DNA from: Fictibacillus sp. BK138
Lineage (GTDB): Bacteria > Bacillota > Bacilli > Bacillales > Fictibacillaceae
Length of the DNA: 64,000 nt
Direction of reading: 5' to 3'
NCBI RefSeq assembly: GCF_004216955.1
Contig: NZ_SGXL01000001.1
Location: forward strand, 248,001-312,000
The position numbers and the translations under genes are program-made. Below are positions 23,311-33,816 of this stretch, one piece after another. Each line of letters opens with the position of its first letter. The first letter of the stretch is position 1. The notes under the pieces are model-generated. The model had not been told where the DNA came from, did no database searches, and was given only the letters and a program-made list of their open reading frames with translations.

Positions 23311-23350
23311 AAGCCTTTCAGCTCTTTATGAGCTGGGAGGCTTTTTTTGT
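23311..23350 (+). terminator. Intrinsic terminator of the atp operon
   Basis: AAGCCT/AGGCTT and CAGCTC/GAGCTG form a stacked hairpin, followed by seven T residues. Confidence 0.9.
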
Positions 23351-23434
23351 TTGTTATTTGATGTGGTGGGTGAGGGTATTCAGCTTTCTTTTGCGGGAAT
23401 AAGAGGTTATAAGTGGGTATATGGGGGGTGCGAA

Positions 23435-23548
23435 ATTTGTCGAGGAATGTAGACTCGTGGATAAATAACTAAAATTTTTGGATTGAGGGCATAAACTCGT
23501 GGATAAACTGCCCAATTTTCTGGATTGGTGCGCTTTTTGTCTGGATTC
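23435..23548. repeat. Periodic intergenic array, family C (copy 2)
   Basis: GGAT occurs at 23459, 23480, 23501, 23522 and 23543: five units at exactly 21 bp, alternating ACTCGTGGATAAA and TTTTTGGATT types as in copy 1. The head TTTGTCGAGGAATGTAGACT is nearly the same as in copy 1 and in family B copy 1. A small hairpin ATACC-N6-GGTAT (23569-23584) follows, also found after family B copy 1. Confidence 0.88.
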
Positions 23549-23798
23549 GACCACTTGAACAAGCTGAAATACCCCTTTAGGTATCATCTTTTAACTGTTT
23601 CGGCACCCGAAACAGCACCTGATTTAAGCATTTTAAGTCTGGTCCATCCCGTCTAGCTTATTTTTTTGAAGAATCACCTCATTTTCTCCCGGAAAATTGA
23701 AATATCCCTTCTGAAAATAACTCAGAAGGGACATATACATCACGTTCATTTCATTTGAGGGAGGTTGAAATGAAGAAATACTATTTTGAGGATCAGAT
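23549..23798. other. Intergenic stretch with three hairpins
   Basis: No supported gene. The stretch holds ATACC-N6-GGTAT (23569-23584), a perfect 9-bp hairpin CTGTTTCGG-CAC-CCGAAACAG (23595-23615), and CCCTTCTG/CAGAAGGG (23705-23729). The last lies beyond the stop of the small minus-strand gene and might end its transcript, although the T-run is poor. Confidence 0.5.
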
Positions 23799-23981
23799 TC
23801 AGGATTTTCCGAACACCGATGGAAGGTCATTTTTCTTTTTTAGCCAGATCTGTTCTCCGTTTTCATCTAAAATCATATCAGCGTCTTCTAACTCCGCTTT
23901 TTCAGCAACTTCGTCTCCATAAGGGTTTGGAAACATGCTGTAAGGAACGAATTGATGTTTTATTCTTTTATATATCATCAT
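23799..23981 (-). CDS. Small hypothetical protein
   Basis: 60 residues, MMIYKRIKHQFVPYSM and on, with an acidic middle (VAEKAELEDADMILDENGEQ) and a Lys-rich end. A strong RBS, AAAGGAG, lies six bases before the ATG. An upstream in-frame ATG abuts the RBS and a downstream one is also possible. No membrane segment or known domain is recognised. The RBS is the main reason to call it real. It is divergent from glpP. Confidence 0.6.
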   Translation of the reverse strand: MMIYKRIKHQFVPYSMFPNPYGDEVAEKAELEDADMILDENGEQIWLKKKNDLPSVFGKS

Positions 23982-24148
23982 AATCATCTCCTTTACATAA
24001 AGCAGCTGCTTTTAAGAAGCCATACCACATTAAATGCTCGTCCGCGGCAGTTCGTATGTGTTAATATCACAGAATATAAAAAAGGGCTACACAGCAATAA
24101 AATTACAATGAAATGAAAATGATAAGAAGTATAAGAGGAGTGTGCACG

Positions 24149-24694
24149 ATGAGCTTTCATGGTCAAAAAGTTTTACCTGCTGCCCGAAAAATGAAGGATT
24201 TTGAGAAGCTGCTAAAAAGCAAATATACATACATCGTTTGTTTGGATACGCATATCAGCCAGCTGAAGTTTATGATCGCCATGGCAAACGAGAGAAATAA
24301 AAAAGTTCTGGTTCATCTGGATCTGATCAATGGCCTGAAAGCGAATGAGTATGCCGTAGATTTTTTAGCTCAGGAAATGAAACCGGCGGGGATTATATCA
24401 ACACGCTCAAACTGTATCATCCGGGCGAAAAAGAGGAACATGATTGCTGTACAGCGCTTATTTTTATTAGATTCATTAGCACTAGAAACAAGTTACAAGG
24501 TAATCGAACGTGCTCAGCCAGACTATTTAGAGGTTTTGCCTGGCATCATGCCGGAAATAATTAAAGAAGTGAGAGAGCAAGCTCAAATACCAATAATTGC
24601 TGGCGGACTTATCCGTACGAAAGAGAATGTCCTCCAAGCCCTTGAGGCAGGGGCAGAAGCTGTTACGACATCTAACCCGGATTTGTGGATCTAA
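24149..24694 (+). CDS. glpP: Glycerol-3-phosphate responsive antiterminator
   Basis: 181 residues of the GlpP family, an RNA-binding antiterminator that, with glycerol-3-phosphate, prevents termination in the leaders of glpF-glpK and glpD. It has the TIM-barrel-like layout: KVLVHLDLINGLKANEYAVD, GIISTRSNCIIRAKKRN, YLEVLPGIMPEIIKEV and IIAGGLIRTKENVLQAL. Start at MSFHGQKV, after GAGGAG. The adjacent leaders at 24.7 and 27.3 kb both carry terminators, consistent with this role. Confidence 0.9.
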   Translation: MSFHGQKVLPAARKMKDFEKLLKSKYTYIVCLDTHISQLKFMIAMANERNKKVLVHLDLINGLKANEYAVDFLAQEMKPAGIISTRSNCIIRAKKRNMIAVQRLFLLDSLALETSYKVIERAQPDYLEVLPGIMPEIIKEVREQAQIPIIAGGLIRTKENVLQALEAGAEAVTTSNPDLWI

Positions 24695-24713
24695 TATTTT
24701 TCCTGAATAACGT

Positions 24714-24741
24714 TTGACAACGTTTACATCCTTGCTATAAT
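24714..24741 (+). promoter_or_regulatory. glpF-glpK promoter with overlapping cre box
   Basis: TTGACA and TATAAT are separated by 16 bases. TGACAACGTTTACA (24715-24728) matches the cre consensus TGWNANCGNTNWCA at all positions and overlaps the -35, so CcpA repression of glycerol uptake is expected. Confidence 0.8.
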
Positions 24742-24749
24742 AGAGACAA

Positions 24750-24835
24750 GTTCATAAACGTGACGGAGAACATGGAGATCCACAAGGGGTAACTTATAGC
24801 AAAACTATAGGTATCTTTTGCTGGGTCTTTTTTTG
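24750..24835 (+). promoter_or_regulatory. glpF leader with terminator, GlpP target
   Basis: AGCAAAA (24798-24804) pairs with TTTTGCT (24816-24822), followed by GGGTC and seven T residues: an intrinsic terminator between promoter and glpF. In Bacillus, GlpP with glycerol-3-phosphate allows read-through. GGAGATC upstream also occurs in the glpD leader. Confidence 0.75.
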
Positions 24836-24905
24836 TTTGCTTCCTTCACGATATAAAAAGCTATTATACAAAATCATCTTGTCAGTTAGCATAAAGGAGG
24901 AAAAA

Positions 24906-25736
24906 ATGATGTCTACATTTATGGGAGAATTAATCGGTACAATGATTCTCATTATTTTTGGAGGGGGCGTTGTTGCAAACGTTTCCTTGAATAAATCCAA
25001 GGCACAAGGCGGCGGCTGGATTGTTGTTGCTTTAGCCTGGGGGCTTGCCGTAGCAGTAGCAGTTTACGCGGTCGGAAGTTTCAGCGGTGCGCACATTAAT
25101 CCGGCTGTAACACTTGGGCTTGCCGCAATCGGTGAATTTGCTTGGAGCGATGTACCGATGTACATTACCGCTCAGGTAATCGGCGGAATGCTTGGAGGAA
25201 TTGTTGTATACTTCCACTTCCTGCCGCATTGGAAAGCGACTGAAGACAAAGCGGTTAAGCTCGGGGTATTCTCAACAGACCCGGCGATCCCGCACACATT
25301 CTCGAACTTGCTCTCAGAATTTATTGGAACAGCTGTTTTGCTGGTAGGATTATTATCGATCGGGGCGAATAAATTTTCAGAAGGACTCAATCCGCTGATC
25401 GTCGGATTCCTGATTGTGGCAATCGGTTTATCACTCGGTGGTACTACTGGTTACGCGATCAACCCTGCACGTGACTTAGGACCAAGAATCGCACACGCGA
25501 TCTTGCCGATTCCAGGTAAAGGTGGCTCGAACTGGACATATTCATGGATTCCGGTTGTAGGACCAGTACTTGGAGGAGTATTTGGAGCGTTATTCTATCA
25601 AGCTGTTTTCACAGGGAAAGTTACTTCGCTATTTTGGATCTGGACCGTGGTATGTGCAGGAGTATTGGCAATCACATTCATGCTAGGACAAAAAGGAACA
25701 CATGCAATACCGCACGGAGATAGAATCGAAAACTAA
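24906..25736 (+). CDS. glpF: Glycerol uptake facilitator (aquaglyceroporin)
   Basis: 276 residues, MIP family channel for passive glycerol entry. The two half-helix motifs are SGAHINPAVT (about residue 65) and GYAINPARDLGPR (about residue 185); the Asp after NPAR marks glycerol facilitators as opposed to water channels. Six membrane helices. AAAGGAGG lies 5 bases before the first of two ATG codons; the second, one codon later, is equally possible. The upstream frame runs into the leader terminator and is not used. Confidence 0.93.
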   Translation: MMSTFMGELIGTMILIIFGGGVVANVSLNKSKAQGGGWIVVALAWGLAVAVAVYAVGSFSGAHINPAVTLGLAAIGEFAWSDVPMYITAQVIGGMLGGIVVYFHFLPHWKATEDKAVKLGVFSTDPAIPHTFSNLLSEFIGTAVLLVGLLSIGANKFSEGLNPLIVGFLIVAIGLSLGGTTGYAINPARDLGPRIAHAILPIPGKGGSNWTYSWIPVVGPVLGGVFGALFYQAVFTGKVTSLFWIWTVVCAGVLAITFMLGQKGTHAIPHGDRIEN

Positions 25737-27278
<1,542 letters not shown>

Positions 27279-27281
27279 TCC

Positions 27282-27309
27282 TTGAAAAAGTTCAAATTTG
27301 CGTTATACT
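27282..27309 (+). promoter_or_regulatory. glpD promoter
   Basis: TTGAAA and TATACT separated by 16 bases, upstream of the glpD leader terminator. Confidence 0.65.
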
Positions 27310-27333
27310 AAAACCAAGTTGATATTGAACCGG

Positions 27334-27396
27334 TTGGAGATCAGGAGAGACCACAAAACCTCGTAAACACTTGCGGGGTTCTTGTGGTCTTTTTTT
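27334..27396 (+). promoter_or_regulatory. glpD leader with terminator, GlpP target
   Basis: AGACCACAA (27348-27356) pairs with TTGTGGTCT (27382-27390), with inner CCTCG/CGGGG pairing and a T-run. The preceding GGAGATC is shared with the glpF leader. It is the expected site of GlpP-dependent antitermination. Confidence 0.85.
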
Positions 27397-27507
27397 GCGC
27401 CAAAAAACGCATCGATCTTGAATTCTGCGTGTTGCAGCGCAAATTTACGGGAAAACTACCCATAGCCTTACAGGTCCGGCGGTTCTAACAGAAGGAGTGA
27501 GAGGAAA

Positions 27508-29172
27508 ATGACAGCAGCATTTTCAACCTATAATAGAGATACAATCATGGATAATATGAAAAAACAAAAGCTCGATCTGCTCGTAATCGGCGGCGGTGTT
27601 ACAGGAGCAGGTATACTGCTCGATGCCCAGACGCGCGGAATGAAGGTTGGGCTCGTTGAGATGCAGGATTTTGCAGCGGGAACCTCAAGCCGTTCAACGA
27701 AACTCGTTCACGGCGGACTGCGTTATCTGAAGCAATTCGAAGTGAAGCTAGTAGCAGAAGTCGGAAAAGAGCGCGCTATTGTGTATGAGAACGCCCCGCA
27801 CGTCACAACACCAGAATGGATGCTTCTGCCGATCTATAAAAATGGAACGTTCGGTAAATTCTCCACATCGATCGGTTTAAAAGTATACGATTTTTTAGCA
27901 GGCGTTAAGAAAAAAGAAAGAAGAAAAATGCTCTCAGCTTCAGATACATTGAAGCATGAACCATTATTGAAAAAGAGCGGTCTTCTAGGCGGCGGCTATT
28001 ATGTAGAATACAAAACAGATGATGCTCGCCTGACTCTTGAGATCATGAAAGAGGCCGTTGCCCGTGGTGCATCAGCGGTTAACTATTCGAAGGTTACAAG
28101 TTTTATCTATAATGGAAAAAAAGCAGTCGGCGTAAAAGTTGAAGATCAGCTGACTGGCGAAGTGCATGAGATCTATGCAAAGAAAATCGTGAATGCAACT
28201 GGCCCTTGGGTCGATGAACTCCGCGAGGAAGACCGCTCGAAAACAGGAAAAGAGATCCACCATACAAAAGGGATCCACCTTGTTATCGATCAGTCGAAGT
28301 TCCCGCTCAAACAGGCTGTTTATTACGACACAGAAGACGGCCGCATGGTGTTCGCGATTCCGAGAGCGGGCAAAACGTATGTCGGAACAACAGATACGGA
28401 CTATAAAGGAGACCTTGCAAACCCAGGTATGACTGAAGAAGATCTAAATTACGTCCTCAACACGATCTCCTTTATGTTCCCAGAAGTGAAGGTTACCCGT
28501 GATGATGTTGAGTCCTCATGGTCAGGGCTGCGTCCGTTGATTCATGAGCCGAAAAAAGGCCCATCTGAAATTTCGAGAAAAGATGAAGTCTTCCACTCTC
28601 CGTCAGGTCTATTGACGATCGCAGGCGGAAAGCTTACAGGATACCGAAAAATGGCGGAAAAAGTAGTCGATATCGTTCGTGACCAGCTTGCAGACGAAGA
28701 GGATGCAAAGTTCCCAGACTGCAGAACACAGCACCTGGAACTGTCCGGGGGTAAAATGGGCGGCAGCGTGAACTTCGGAGACTTTTTACGTACGAAAGTG
28801 CAAGAGGGTCTAGGATTAGGACTTGATGAAGCAAAAGCTAGTGAACTAGTTCAGCGTTACGGAACGAATATTGATGTAGTTTATGGATTTATGAAAGAGC
28901 ACGGTGAGGAAGCGAAAAAATATAACTTGCCGAAGAGTCTATACGCATCTCTTCTATATGCGCTGGAGTACGAGATGACTTCAACTCCATCTGACTTCTT
29001 GATCCGCCGTATTTCCGCTCTATACTTTGACATCGATACGGTGTACAAGTGGAAGGAAAACGTAATTATTTGCATGGCAGATAAATTAGGCTGGAATGAC
29101 GAACAGAAGCGTGATTACGCAGCAGAATTTGAAGAGCAGCTGAGATTATCGGTTGAGCCGGTTAACGAATAA
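27508..29172 (+). CDS. glpD: Aerobic glycerol-3-phosphate dehydrogenase
   Basis: 554-residue FAD enzyme oxidising glycerol-3-phosphate to dihydroxyacetone phosphate and passing electrons to menaquinone at the membrane. FAD-binding LLVIGGGVTGAG (about residue 24), GTSSRSTKLVHGGLRYLKQF and GGKLTGYRKMAEKVV are family signatures. RBS GAAGGAGTGAGAGG precedes the ATG. It is a separate transcription unit behind the leader terminator. Confidence 0.95.
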   Translation: MTAAFSTYNRDTIMDNMKKQKLDLLVIGGGVTGAGILLDAQTRGMKVGLVEMQDFAAGTSSRSTKLVHGGLRYLKQFEVKLVAEVGKERAIVYENAPHVTTPEWMLLPIYKNGTFGKFSTSIGLKVYDFLAGVKKKERRKMLSASDTLKHEPLLKKSGLLGGGYYVEYKTDDARLTLEIMKEAVARGASAVNYSKVTSFIYNGKKAVGVKVEDQLTGEVHEIYAKKIVNATGPWVDELREEDRSKTGKEIHHTKGIHLVIDQSKFPLKQAVYYDTEDGRMVFAIPRAGKTYVGTTDTDYKGDLANPGMTEEDLNYVLNTISFMFPEVKVTRDDVESSWSGLRPLIHEPKKGPSEISRKDEVFHSPSGLLTIAGGKLTGYRKMAEKVVDIVRDQLADEEDAKFPDCRTQHLELSGGKMGGSVNFGDFLRTKVQEGLGLGLDEAKASELVQRYGTNIDVVYGFMKEHGEEAKKYNLPKSLYASLLYALEYEMTSTPSDFLIRRISALYFDIDTVYKWKENVIICMADKLGWNDEQKRDYAAEFEEQLRLSVEPVNE

Positions 29173-29182
29173 AGTTGTGTTG

Positions 29183-29222
29183 AGAGCTATCCCGTTTGAA
29201 TGCGGGGTGGCTCTTTTGTTTG
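29183..29222 (+). terminator. Intrinsic terminator after glpD
   Basis: AGAGCTATCCCG pairs with CGGGGTGGCTCT (wobble in the middle), followed by TTTTGTTT. Confidence 0.8.
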
Positions 29223-29277
29223 TATAGGTGGTGGTTAGGTGAGTGTGGGAGGGTATATAGCGGTATTATAGCCGGCG

Positions 29278-29400
29278 AAATTTGTCGTGGTATGTCGACT
29301 CGTGGTTATTTTTAAAATAACGTGCAATTATTTCATTTAACGTGGGAAAAATCAATTTAATGTGGGATTTTTTGATCTAACGTGGGATTATTGGGATGGA
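29278..29400. repeat. Periodic intergenic array, family B (copy 1)
   Basis: CGTG or TGTG cores start at 29301, 29321, 29341, 29361 and 29381: five units at exactly 20 bp, mostly TTTAACGTGGGATT-like. The head AAATTTGTCGTGGTATGT resembles that of family C copy 2. The tail hairpin ATACC-N6-GGTAT (29400-29415) also matches that copy. Because the period is 20, no reading frame is preserved. It lies between glpD and a convergent gene. Confidence 0.88.
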
Positions 29401-29503
29401 TACCAGTTTGGGTATATAACTACAACAGTTTCAGTCAGCGAAAATTGCATCACTTTTTACATAATAAAAGGATGCAGCCTTAAAACGCCGGGCAGCATCC
29501 TTA

Positions 29504-29902
29504 CTATTTTATAAAAGTAGATTGTTTTAAGTAGTCTGACGGGTATTTTTGAAGCAGATATTGCAAATATAGCTGAATTTCATAAGGAATCTCTTCAAAG
29601 TGCTCTTCCTCAACTCGCTTCAACTCATCCAACAGTGAAAAAAAGTGCTTTTTATCAACTTCTTCTGCCTCTTTTTTAAAGTAACCCCAGATATGTTCCA
29701 ATGTATTGATAAGTGCTTTTTTATCGTAACGTTTTAACTTATATTCAGAGATCAGCTTTTGGATCTCGTCATAATCTTTCTCAAATTGTGCTTCTCTCAT
29801 TTTTCCCTGAATATCTTTATAGTAATTATAGCCCTTGGCCATCACAGAATACTTTTCACTAGCCCAAAGCAGTTCGGTCTCTTTTTTCAAAATCGAGATC
29901 AC
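29504..29902 (-). CDS. DUF1722 (YbgA-type) family protein
   Basis: 132 residues, mostly helical. The layout EKYSVMAKGYNYYKDI, then LINTLEHIWGYFKKEA, then EIPYEIQLYLQYLLQKYPSD and a final QSTFI matches the DUF1722/YbgA family, which often occurs alone or fused to DUF523. No function is established. The start is GTG after AGAGGAT. Confidence 0.72.
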   Translation of the reverse strand: MISILKKETELLWASEKYSVMAKGYNYYKDIQGKMREAQFEKDYDEIQKLISEYKLKRYDKKALINTLEHIWGYFKKEAEEVDKKHFFSLLDELKRVEEEHFEEIPYEIQLYLQYLLQKYPSDYLKQSTFIK

Positions 29903-29923
29903 ATCCTCTTTTTAGGCATTTTA

Positions 29924-30121
29924 TTAAATATAGACGTACAGAGCAAGCGCCACTAATGAAACAAGAATCAATACAGCGTAAATGGCTGTTAAACGAACGA
30001 GGTTCTGTTTTGTGGAACTTCCGTATTTTTCATCCTGCGTTCTGGAGATCATGATTGTTCCCACTAATCCTGCTATTGAAATCACAACAATTAAGAAATA
30101 AGCAATCCACCAAAAGTCCAT
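29924..30121 (-). CDS. Small two-helix membrane protein
   Basis: 65 residues: two hydrophobic segments (about 3-25 and 44-64) with a polar loop SRTQDEKYGSSTKQNLVRL. AGGAGG lies 10 bases before the ATG; an in-frame TTG two codons upstream is at 4 bases. It is 21 bases upstream of the DUF1722 gene on the same strand, so the two are probably one unit. No family is recognised. Confidence 0.65.
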   Translation of the reverse strand: MDFWWIAYFLIVVISIAGLVGTIMISRTQDEKYGSSTKQNLVRLTAIYAVLILVSLVALALYVYI

Positions 30122-30266
30122 ATTCAATCAACCTCCTCTTTCACTTTTATCATACTCCTAACTTTCAGCGATTCACATGCAAAAATTTACAGGATTATGA
30201 ACATTTCTATAGAAAAATAAGAATACAACATTTTTATAGTTCATAGGTAAGTCACAAAAGGCATCA

Positions 30267-30295
30267 TCGACACAAAAAATGGAATTTGTTATAAT
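30267..30295 (+). promoter_or_regulatory. Sigma-A promoter of the nuo operon
   Basis: TCGACA (one mismatch to TTGACA) and TATAAT are separated by 17 bases, about 50 bases before nuoA. Confidence 0.7.
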
Positions 30296-30347
30296 TGAAG
30301 CGGTTACACAATTTGAAAAATTCTGAGTTTTTATGGGGGTAGTCAGA

Positions 30348-30722
30348 ATGGATTTTTACAATTTATATCAGAACAATTACCTCATCGTGGCTGTATTTCT
30401 TTTTTTAGGGATCCTGTTGCCGGTAGTCGCTTTGACAGCGGGTCGTATTCTGCGTCCGTATAAACCGTCGGCAGAAAAATACACCACTTACGAAAGCGGA
30501 ATCGAACCTTTTCACCAAAGCTGGGTTCAATACAATGTCCGCTATTATTTGTTTGCGCTTATATTTGTAATTTTTGATGTTGAAACCGTGTTTTTATATC
30601 CATGGGCGGTCGCTTATGAAGAGCTAGGTGTATTTGCCCTGATAGAAATGGGAATATTCGTTGTTCTTTTAACGTTAGGTCTCGTATACGCTTGGAAAAA
30701 GAAGGTGCTTAAATGGACATAA
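30348..30722 (+). CDS. nuoA: NADH-quinone oxidoreductase subunit A
   Basis: 124-residue membrane subunit of complex I with three helices and the conserved loop [20 protein letters not shown]. An ATG at 30333 is in frame, but the GGGGGT preceding the ATG at 30348 is better spaced. It heads an 11-gene operon and overlaps nuoB by ten bases. Confidence 0.92.
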   Translation: MDFYNLYQNNYLIVAVFLFLGILLPVVALTAGRILRPYKPSAEKYTTYESGIEPFHQSWVQYNVRYYLFALIFVIFDVETVFLYPWAVAYEELGVFALIEMGIFVVLLTLGLVYAWKKKVLKWT

Positions 30723-31228
30723 AATGGGAGCTTACGGCAGAAGAACGTTCAGAGCTGGAACGCAATGTCTTCATGGTAACACTCGAACAAGTCAAAGCTT
30801 GGGCACGAAGCAACTCGCTCTGGCCACTGACATTCGGACTCGCTTGCTGTGCGATCGAGATGATGGGAACGGGGTCATCGCATTATGACTTAGATCGATT
30901 CGGGAGTATTTTCCGTACGTCACCGCGTCAATCTGATGTGATGATCGTGTCCGGAACGGTTACGAAAAAAATGGCACCTGTTTTAAAAAGATTGTATGAG
31001 CAGATGCCTGAGCCGAAGTGGGTTATCGCGATGGGTTCATGTGCAACCGCAGGCGGTCCATATATCAAATCATATGCCGTTGTAAAAGGGGTCGATCAGA
31101 TCGTCCCTGTTGACGTGTACATACCAGGCTGCCCGCCAAATCCAGCAGCGCTTATTTACGGCATCAACAAGCTTCAGGAAAAAATCCGTTATGAAGCGAA
31201 GACCGGCAAGAAGGTGATGAGCGAATGA
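30713..31228 (+). CDS. nuoB: NADH-quinone oxidoreductase subunit B
   Basis: 171 residues carrying the terminal 4Fe-4S cluster N2 that hands electrons to quinone. The cluster ligands are Cys45-Cys46 (LACCAIEMM), Cys110 (GSCATAGG) and Cys140 (PGCPPNP). It overlaps nuoA upstream and nuoC downstream (ATGA), so translation is coupled. Confidence 0.96.
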   Translation: MDIKWELTAEERSELERNVFMVTLEQVKAWARSNSLWPLTFGLACCAIEMMGTGSSHYDLDRFGSIFRTSPRQSDVMIVSGTVTKKMAPVLKRLYEQMPEPKWVIAMGSCATAGGPYIKSYAVVKGVDQIVPVDVYIPGCPPNPAALIYGINKLQEKIRYEAKTGKKVMSE

Positions 31229-32712
31229 CCGACAAAAATGAGCAAAACCCAAATGAGGGGTTATCGATAGAAGAACAAAAGAAAAAAGCGGCAGCTGAAG
31301 CGAAGGCAAAGGCGCTTGAGCTCGCAAAGCAGCGTCAGGCAGAAAAAGCAAAAGCAGCAGAAACAACCGAACCAGCTGCAGAACCTGAATTGACAAAAGA
31401 AGAGCTGAAAAAGAAGGCTGCAGCTGAAGCGAAGGCAAAGGCGCTTGAGCTTGCGAAACAGCGCCAGGCGGAAAAGGCGAAAGCTGAAGAAGCAACCGTA
31501 CCAGCTGCAGAACCAGAATTAACAAAAGAAGAGCTGAAAAAGAAAGCAACAGCTGAAGCGAAGGCAAAAGCGCTTGAACTAGCAAGACAACGTCAGGCGG
31601 AAAAGGCGAAAGTTGATGAAACGTCAGAACCAGAATTAACAAAAGAAGAACTTAAAAAGAAGGCCGCTGCAGAAGCAAAGGCAAAGGCGCTTGAACTCGC
31701 AAAACAACGCCAGTCGGAAAAAGGGAATGCAACCGAACCAGCCGGTGATGACGAAAAGGCAAAAGCAGCAGCAAAAGCGAAGGCTGTCGCAGCTGCGAAA
31801 GCCAAAGCAGCCGCTGCCGCAAAGGCAAAACTAGCAAGAGAAACAGGTGGAGACACAGCATCCGAACCAGCTTCCGACGACGAAAAGGCAAAAGCAGCAG
31901 CAAAAGCAAAGGCCGCTGCAGCTGCAAAGGCGAAAGCAGCAGCTGCCGCGAAGACAAAGGCAGCACGAGAAGCGGGTGGAGAACCAGCATCCGACGACGA
32001 AAAAGCAAAAGCAGCAGCAAAAGCGAAGGCCGCTGCAGCAGCAAAGGCGAAAGCAGCCGCAGCCGCGAAAGCAAAAGCAGCAAGAGAAGCGGGCGGAGAA
32101 GCTCCAGCCGGTGACGATGAAAAAGCAAAAGCCATCGCCGCCGCGAAAGCAAAGGCCGCTGCCGCTGCAAAAGCGCGTGCCGCAGCAAACGCAAAAGGTG
32201 CTGCAGCAGAACCAGCAGAAGAAGAAAAACCATCTCCAAACCAGCCGATCCTCGATACCTACATAAAAGTCATCAAAGAGCACTTAGGAGAAGAGACGTT
32301 AGAAGATGCTTACATCAACAGACTCTCAAAAGACGTGCCGACATTAGTCGCAAAACCCGATACTTATTACAAAGTCGCTGAGTTTTTAAAACACAACGAT
32401 CAGCTTTGTTTTGATTATCTGTCTGAAATGCATGGGACAGATTTTGAAACACATTTTGAAGTGTATAACCATCTATATTCGTATGTAAACCGCCAATCGG
32501 TTGCGTTAAAAGTAAAAATAGACAGAAATAGTGCCGTTACCCAATCTATTACCCCGTTATGGGCAGGCGCAAACTGGCCAGAGCGTGAAACGTATGATCT
32601 TTTAGGCATCCAATTTGAAGGTCATCCGAACTTAACACGCATCATGCTGCCAGATGATTGGGTTGGCCATCCGCTCAGAAAAGATTACGAACCGCATGAC
32701 GTGGAGGTGTAG
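31225..32712 (+). CDS. nuoC: NADH-quinone oxidoreductase subunit C with a long Lys/Ala-repeat N-terminus
   Basis: 495 residues. Only the last ~155 form the standard NuoC domain ([20 protein letters not shown], then [20 protein letters not shown] and LRKDYEP). The first ~335 are low-complexity. Four units of about 39-43 residues begin [20 protein letters not shown], followed by four units of similar length rich in [13 protein letters not shown] and separated by GGE/ASDD linkers. They should form long charged helices. A typical NuoC is about 150-200 residues. Similar Lys/Ala tails occur in other Bacillaceae NuoC proteins. The frame is continuous and overlaps nuoB, so the extension is not an artefact of start choice. 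Confidence 0.93.
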   Translation: MTDKNEQNPNEGLSIEEQKKKAAAEAKAKALELAKQRQAEKAKAAETTEPAAEPELTKEELKKKAAAEAKAKALELAKQRQAEKAKAEEATVPAAEPELTKEELKKKATAEAKAKALELARQRQAEKAKVDETSEPELTKEELKKKAAAEAKAKALELAKQRQSEKGNATEPAGDDEKAKAAAKAKAVAAAKAKAAAAAKAKLARETGGDTASEPASDDEKAKAAAKAKAAAAAKAKAAAAAKTKAAREAGGEPASDDEKAKAAAKAKAAAAAKAKAAAAAKAKAAREAGGEAPAGDDEKAKAIAAAKAKAAAAAKARAAANAKGAAAEPAEEEKPSPNQPILDTYIKVIKEHLGEETLEDAYINRLSKDVPTLVAKPDTYYKVAEFLKHNDQLCFDYLSEMHGTDFETHFEVYNHLYSYVNRQSVALKVKIDRNSAVTQSITPLWAGANWPERETYDLLGIQFEGHPNLTRIMLPDDWVGHPLRKDYEPHDVEV

Positions 32713-32715
32713 ACA

Positions 32716-33816
32716 ATGATCAGAACAGAAGAGATGCTCCTCAACGTTGGACCTCAGCATCCAAGTACACACGGCGTATTCCGGATCGTACTAAAGATCG
32801 ACGGTGAAACGATTATTGAAGCAACACCTGTAATCGGCTATCTGCACCGCGGGACTGAAAAGCTTGCTGAAAACTTGCAATATACACAGATCATCCCGTA
32901 CACAGACCGAATGGATTATTTGGCGGCGATGACGAACAACTATGTGATCTGCCATGCCGTTGAAACGATGATGAGTCTCGAGATTCCTGAACGTGCCGAA
33001 TACTTGCGCGTGATTGTGATGGAACTCGGTCGAATCGCGAGCCACCTCGTTTGGTTCGGTACATATTTACTCGATATTGGTGCGATGAGCCCGTTTTTAT
33101 ACGCGTTCCGTGAAAGAGAAGCAATCATCAACATGCTGAACGAAATTTGCGGCGCGAGACTAACGTTCAACTATATGCGTGTCGGCGGCGTGAAATGGGA
33201 TGCGCCGGATGGCTGGATCGAGAAGGTTCGCGATTTTATTCCATATATGAGAGAAGAACTCGCAGGCTATCACGATCTAGTGACAGGAAACGAAATCTTC
33301 TTGAACCGTGTAAAAGGAATCGGCTATTACTCGAAGGAAGAAGCACTCGATTATTCATTGAGCGGAGCGAACCTCAGATGCACCGGCACGAGTTGGGATC
33401 TAAGAAAAGATGAGCCTTATTCGATCTATGAACGATTTGATTTTGATGTCCCGGTGTTTCATACAGGCGATGCATGGGCGCGTTATCAGTGCCGCATGCA
33501 GGAAATAGAAGAATCATTAAAGATTTTAGAACAAGCTGTTGAACAATTCCCTGAAGAAGGTCCTGTCATGGCAAAAGTGCCAAGAATCATCAAGCCGCCA
33601 AAAGGTGAAGCATTCGTCCGAATTGAATCGCCGCGGGGAGAGATTGGCTGCTACATCGCGTCCGAGGGTAAAAAAGAACCTTACCGCTTAAAGTTCCGCA
33701 GACCTTCTTTCTACAACCTGCAGATTCTGCCTAAGCTTTTAGTCGGCGAAAACATTTCCAACTTGATAACGATTTTAGGCGGAATCGACATTGTGCTCGG
33801 GGAGGTTGATGGCTGA
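32716..33816 (+). CDS. nuoD: NADH-quinone oxidoreductase subunit D
   Basis: 366 residues, the 49-kDa-type subunit that helps form the quinone site. The N-terminal LNVGPQHPSTHGVFRIVLK and YLHRGTEKLAE are the hallmark stretches, and the C-terminus GGIDIVLGEVDG is standard. nuoC and nuoD are separate here, not fused as in E. coli. The stop overlaps the nuoH ATG by one base. Confidence 0.96.
   Translation: MIRTEEMLLNVGPQHPSTHGVFRIVLKIDGETIIEATPVIGYLHRGTEKLAENLQYTQIIPYTDRMDYLAAMTNNYVICHAVETMMSLEIPERAEYLRVIVMELGRIASHLVWFGTYLLDIGAMSPFLYAFREREAIINMLNEICGARLTFNYMRVGGVKWDAPDGWIEKVRDFIPYMREELAGYHDLVTGNEIFLNRVKGIGYYSKEEALDYSLSGANLRCTGTSWDLRKDEPYSIYERFDFDVPVFHTGDAWARYQCRMQEIEESLKILEQAVEQFPEEGPVMAKVPRIIKPPKGEAFVRIESPRGEIGCYIASEGKKEPYRLKFRRPSFYNLQILPKLLVGENISNLITILGGIDIVLGEVDG

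Noticed and set aside
23633-23830. 65-residue minus-strand frame overlapping the small gene before glpP
   Set aside because: No RBS, it runs through a hairpin, and it overlaps the better-supported gene at 23799-23981 in another frame.
31593-32283. Long minus- and plus-strand open frames overlapping the nuoC repeat region
   Set aside because: They are compositional shadows of the Lys/Ala repeats, giving Ala/Phe- or Leu/Arg-only proteins without RBS.
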